Source: Euryarchaeota archaeon UBA226 (GTDB lineage Archaea > Thermoplasmatota > Poseidoniia > Poseidoniales > Poseidoniaceae). Taken from it: 8,051 bases of DNA. The notes under the pieces are model-generated. The model worked only from the letters and a program-made list of their open reading frames with translations, did not search any database and was not told the DNA's origin. This document shows positions 6,567 to 8,051 of the stretch, one piece after another (within the stretch, counting starts at the first letter, position 1; every line of letters starts with the position of its first letter). The stretch spans positions 1 through 8,051 of the forward strand of contig DAWL01000054.1 in assembly GCA_002505935.1 (NCBI GenBank), read 5' to 3'. A program made the position numbers and the translations under genes.

Positions 6567-6938
6567 TCATTCGCTGGCCAATCTCAATCTTTTGTTTGCA
6601 ACCACTTCTATGACATTGCATGATGCTTCAATCAGCCTGCGTTTCAATTCTCTATCCACTGTCAAGACAGGCCATCCTTTGTCGCTCGCCAGACTTAGAA
6701 TCTGGTCATCAGTATGTGAATCTCCTGAAACATCTTGTGGCACCGATTTCGATTGGAGTAGTTCTAGAAGCAGGTTAATCCCTCCAGCATTCAGTTTGTT
6801 GATCTCTTGTTCAACTGATGGAATCAATACCAATTGGTAAGGCCCAACTAATTCGTTCATAGCGATGTCGATATTGATTCCGGCTTCAATCAATGCAACC
6901 CATCCACAACTATCGATGATGACCTTCTGCATGGTCAT
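6567..6938 (-). CDS. PIN-domain nuclease, Fcf1/VapC-like
   Basis: PIN domains are metal-dependent RNases. Archaeal Fcf1-like members are thought to act in rRNA processing. The 123-residue protein is a single PIN domain with the expected acidic residues: Asp9 (VIIDSCGW), Glu43/Glu45 (SVEQEINKL), Asp77/Asp78 (TDDQILSLA) and Asp95 (LTVDRELKRRL). It therefore looks catalytically intact. No antitoxin-type gene accompanies it, which argues against a VapBC toxin. It follows aIF2-gamma immediately, an arrangement seen in many archaea, which favours a housekeeping role in RNA or ribosome maturation. Possible starts are GTG 6941, ATG 6938 and ATG 6932. GTGAT at 6941-6937 could pair with the 16S tail and would serve the ATG at 6932 best, so the first two residues are uncertain. 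Confidence 0.85.
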   Translation of the reverse strand: MTMQKVIIDSCGWVALIEAGINIDIAMNELVGPYQLVLIPSVEQEINKLNAGGINLLLELLQSKSVPQDVSGDSHTDDQILSLASDKGWPVLTVDRELKRRLIEASCNVIEVVANKRLRLASE

Positions 6939-6941
6939 CAC

Positions 6942-8051
6942 TCAACAGATTGTGCCGTAGCCAATCAATCTCCAGCGAGTTCCTACTCTTCTCGAGAGAC
7001 TTACTCTTGAGCCCGAATCAGCGCATATCGGTAATCGTAGATCCAATGTGGTGATTCCTTTGTCAGAAGCAGATACGAGCCCTACTGAAGTAGCAGTTGC
7101 GACATTCACCATCAACATTTCATTACCGCGCAGGGGTTGAACCTTCTCTGGAACTTCACCTTCTGTACCAACCATCTTTTCCATCAGATTGATTTTGACA
7201 TCGATACTGCTCCTTACTTCAGGCAAATCACCTTGCTTTGCCACCACTTGTCCCGAGAGATTGTCGGCAGTGGTAATCAACGGGTCAAGTGGAGTGGCCA
7301 TACCACATAGTCCTCCGGCGTGCATATCATCCAGTGAGTTTCCTCCACCTTGCATTCCGATGACCTTGGTTTCGATTGGCTCCCATCTTGTCTTGTTCCC
7401 TTCCTCTATCTTTCTTCCAGGACCAATGCTGATTTCATCCCCTACTGTGAATGTTCCTTCTACTATGCTTCCTCCAAGAACTCCACCCTTGAGTTTGGAA
7501 GGTCGGGAACCGGGACGGTTGATGTCGAAAGAACGGGCAACGTGCATCAACGCTCTTTCATCCTCATTGCGCTCAGGAGTTGGGATATACTTCTCTATTG
7601 CAGCAATTAGGATGTCCAAGTTGACATCATGGTGAGCTGATACGGGAATAATGGGTGCATCTTCGGCTATCGAACCCTTGAGGAATTCAGTTATCTCTGC
7701 GTGGGATTGCATCGCTCTTTCTCTAGTAACTAGGTCGATTTTGTTCTGTACAACAACGATATTGCTTATTCCAGCTATTTCCAAAGCCATCAGATGTTCT
7801 CTAGTCTGAGGTTGAGGACATTCTTCATTGGCTGCAATCATCAACATTGCTCCATCCATGATACTAGCACCAGTGATCATGATTGCCATTAGAGTCTCGT
7901 GACCTGGGGCATCTACGAATGAAACTACTCGCTGCAACTCTTTGGCAACATCTTCCTTGCCATCTGGTCTGCGTCCGGTTGGATAGTATTGACCATCCTT
8001 GGTCTTGTAGAATGCAGTATCAGCATAGCCTAACTTGATGCTGATTCCTCT
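6942..8051 (-). CDS. eif2g: Translation initiation factor 2 subunit gamma, N-terminus outside window
   Basis: aIF2-gamma is the GTPase subunit of the archaeal factor that brings initiator Met-tRNA to the small ribosomal subunit. The frame is open to the window edge and gives 369 residues; roughly 40 N-terminal residues, including the P-loop, lie beyond it. The TTG at 7937 is an internal Leu codon, not a start, because the sequence before it (RGISIKLGYADTAFYK) is the family's switch 1 region. Counting from the window edge, G3 is DAPGHE (47-52), the family signature is NEECPQPQTREHL, G4 is NKID (103-106) and G5 is SAHHD (138-142). Domains II and III follow (e.g. MHAGGLCGMATPLDP). The segment at 15-38 that normally carries a four-cysteine zinc knuckle has no cysteine here. 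The stop is three bases before the ATG of the PIN gene. Confidence 0.95.
   Translation of the reverse strand, partial: RGISIKLGYADTAFYKTKDGQYYPTGRRPDGKEDVAKELQRVVSFVDAPGHETLMAIMITGASIMDGAMLMIAANEECPQPQTREHLMALEIAGISNIVVVQNKIDLVTRERAMQSHAEITEFLKGSIAEDAPIIPVSAHHDVNLDILIAAIEKYIPTPERNEDERALMHVARSFDINRPGSRPSKLKGGVLGGSIVEGTFTVGDEISIGPGRKIEEGNKTRWEPIETKVIGMQGGGNSLDDMHAGGLCGMATPLDPLITTADNLSGQVVAKQGDLPEVRSSIDVKINLMEKMVGTEGEVPEKVQPLRGNEMLMVNVATATSVGLVSASDKGITTLDLRLPICADSGSRVSLSRRVGTRWRLIGYGTIC

Noticed and set aside
6567..6938. VapC toxin of a toxin-antitoxin pair
   Set aside because: There is no antitoxin gene beside it; the neighbouring winged-helix gene is downstream with its own probable promoter. 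The aIF2-gamma linkage fits a housekeeping Fcf1-like protein.
7189..7635. 148-codon open frame on the plus strand inside aIF2-gamma
   Set aside because: It lies antisense to a conserved gene, has no ribosome binding site, and its composition is that of a shadow frame. Similar shadows at 1189-1545 (-), 3449-3856 (-) and 5239-5604 (-) were dropped for the same reasons.
7935..7937. TTG at 7937 as the start of aIF2-gamma
   Set aside because: The 38 in-frame residues before it match the conserved switch 1 region, so the gene runs off the window.

Overview
The window is archaeal and most probably comes from a Thermoplasmata-related marine euryarchaeon (Marine Group II / Poseidoniales-like). This assignment is an inference from gene content. 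An archaeal translation initiation factor aIF2-gamma sits next to an Fcf1-like PIN-domain gene, as in many archaea. There is a DUF357 protein, which is an archaeal family, and a bacterial-type class II HMG-CoA reductase of the kind known from Thermoplasmatales and Archaeoglobales. Chromosome condensation genes scpA and scpB are also present. Genes are tightly packed: ATGA overlaps join co-directional genes and one convergent pair has no gap. Genes inside operons carry GGAGG ribosome binding sites. First genes have none, but have an AT-rich box about 27 bases before the start codon, which points to leaderless transcripts.

Layout. Bases 3-1510 (+) hold the 3' part of scpA followed by scpB, the kleisin and winged-helix partners of SMC; smc is probably just upstream. 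Bases 1511-2803 (-) hold class II HMG-CoA reductase (mevalonate pathway, archaeal lipid synthesis), abutting scpB tail to tail. Bases 2804-3059 are a divergent control region with an iteron-like array of CGTT(N)AA units spaced near one helical turn, further ACGCGT-centred copies, and an AT-rich stretch. Bases 3060-6077 (+) are a three-gene operon: an AAA+ ATPase-like protein with altered Walker motifs, a long acidic linker and a C-terminal winged helix; a beta-propeller-like protein with a helical TPR-like tail; and a DUF357 protein. Bases 6107-6511 (-) encode a winged-helix transcription regulator. Bases 6567-6938 (-) encode the PIN-domain protein, and 6942-8051 (-) encode aIF2-gamma, cut by the window end and lacking the usual zinc-knuckle cysteines.

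Two housekeeping blocks (chromosome condensation and translation initiation) and a lipid gene therefore flank the one poorly understood unit, the AAA+/propeller/DUF357 operon. Its degenerate ATPase motifs, DNA-binding-type C-terminus and adjacent repeat array make it the best candidate here for an undescribed system, either as a DNA-bound regulatory or replication-related complex or as a self-regulated operon. The sequence alone cannot decide between these.
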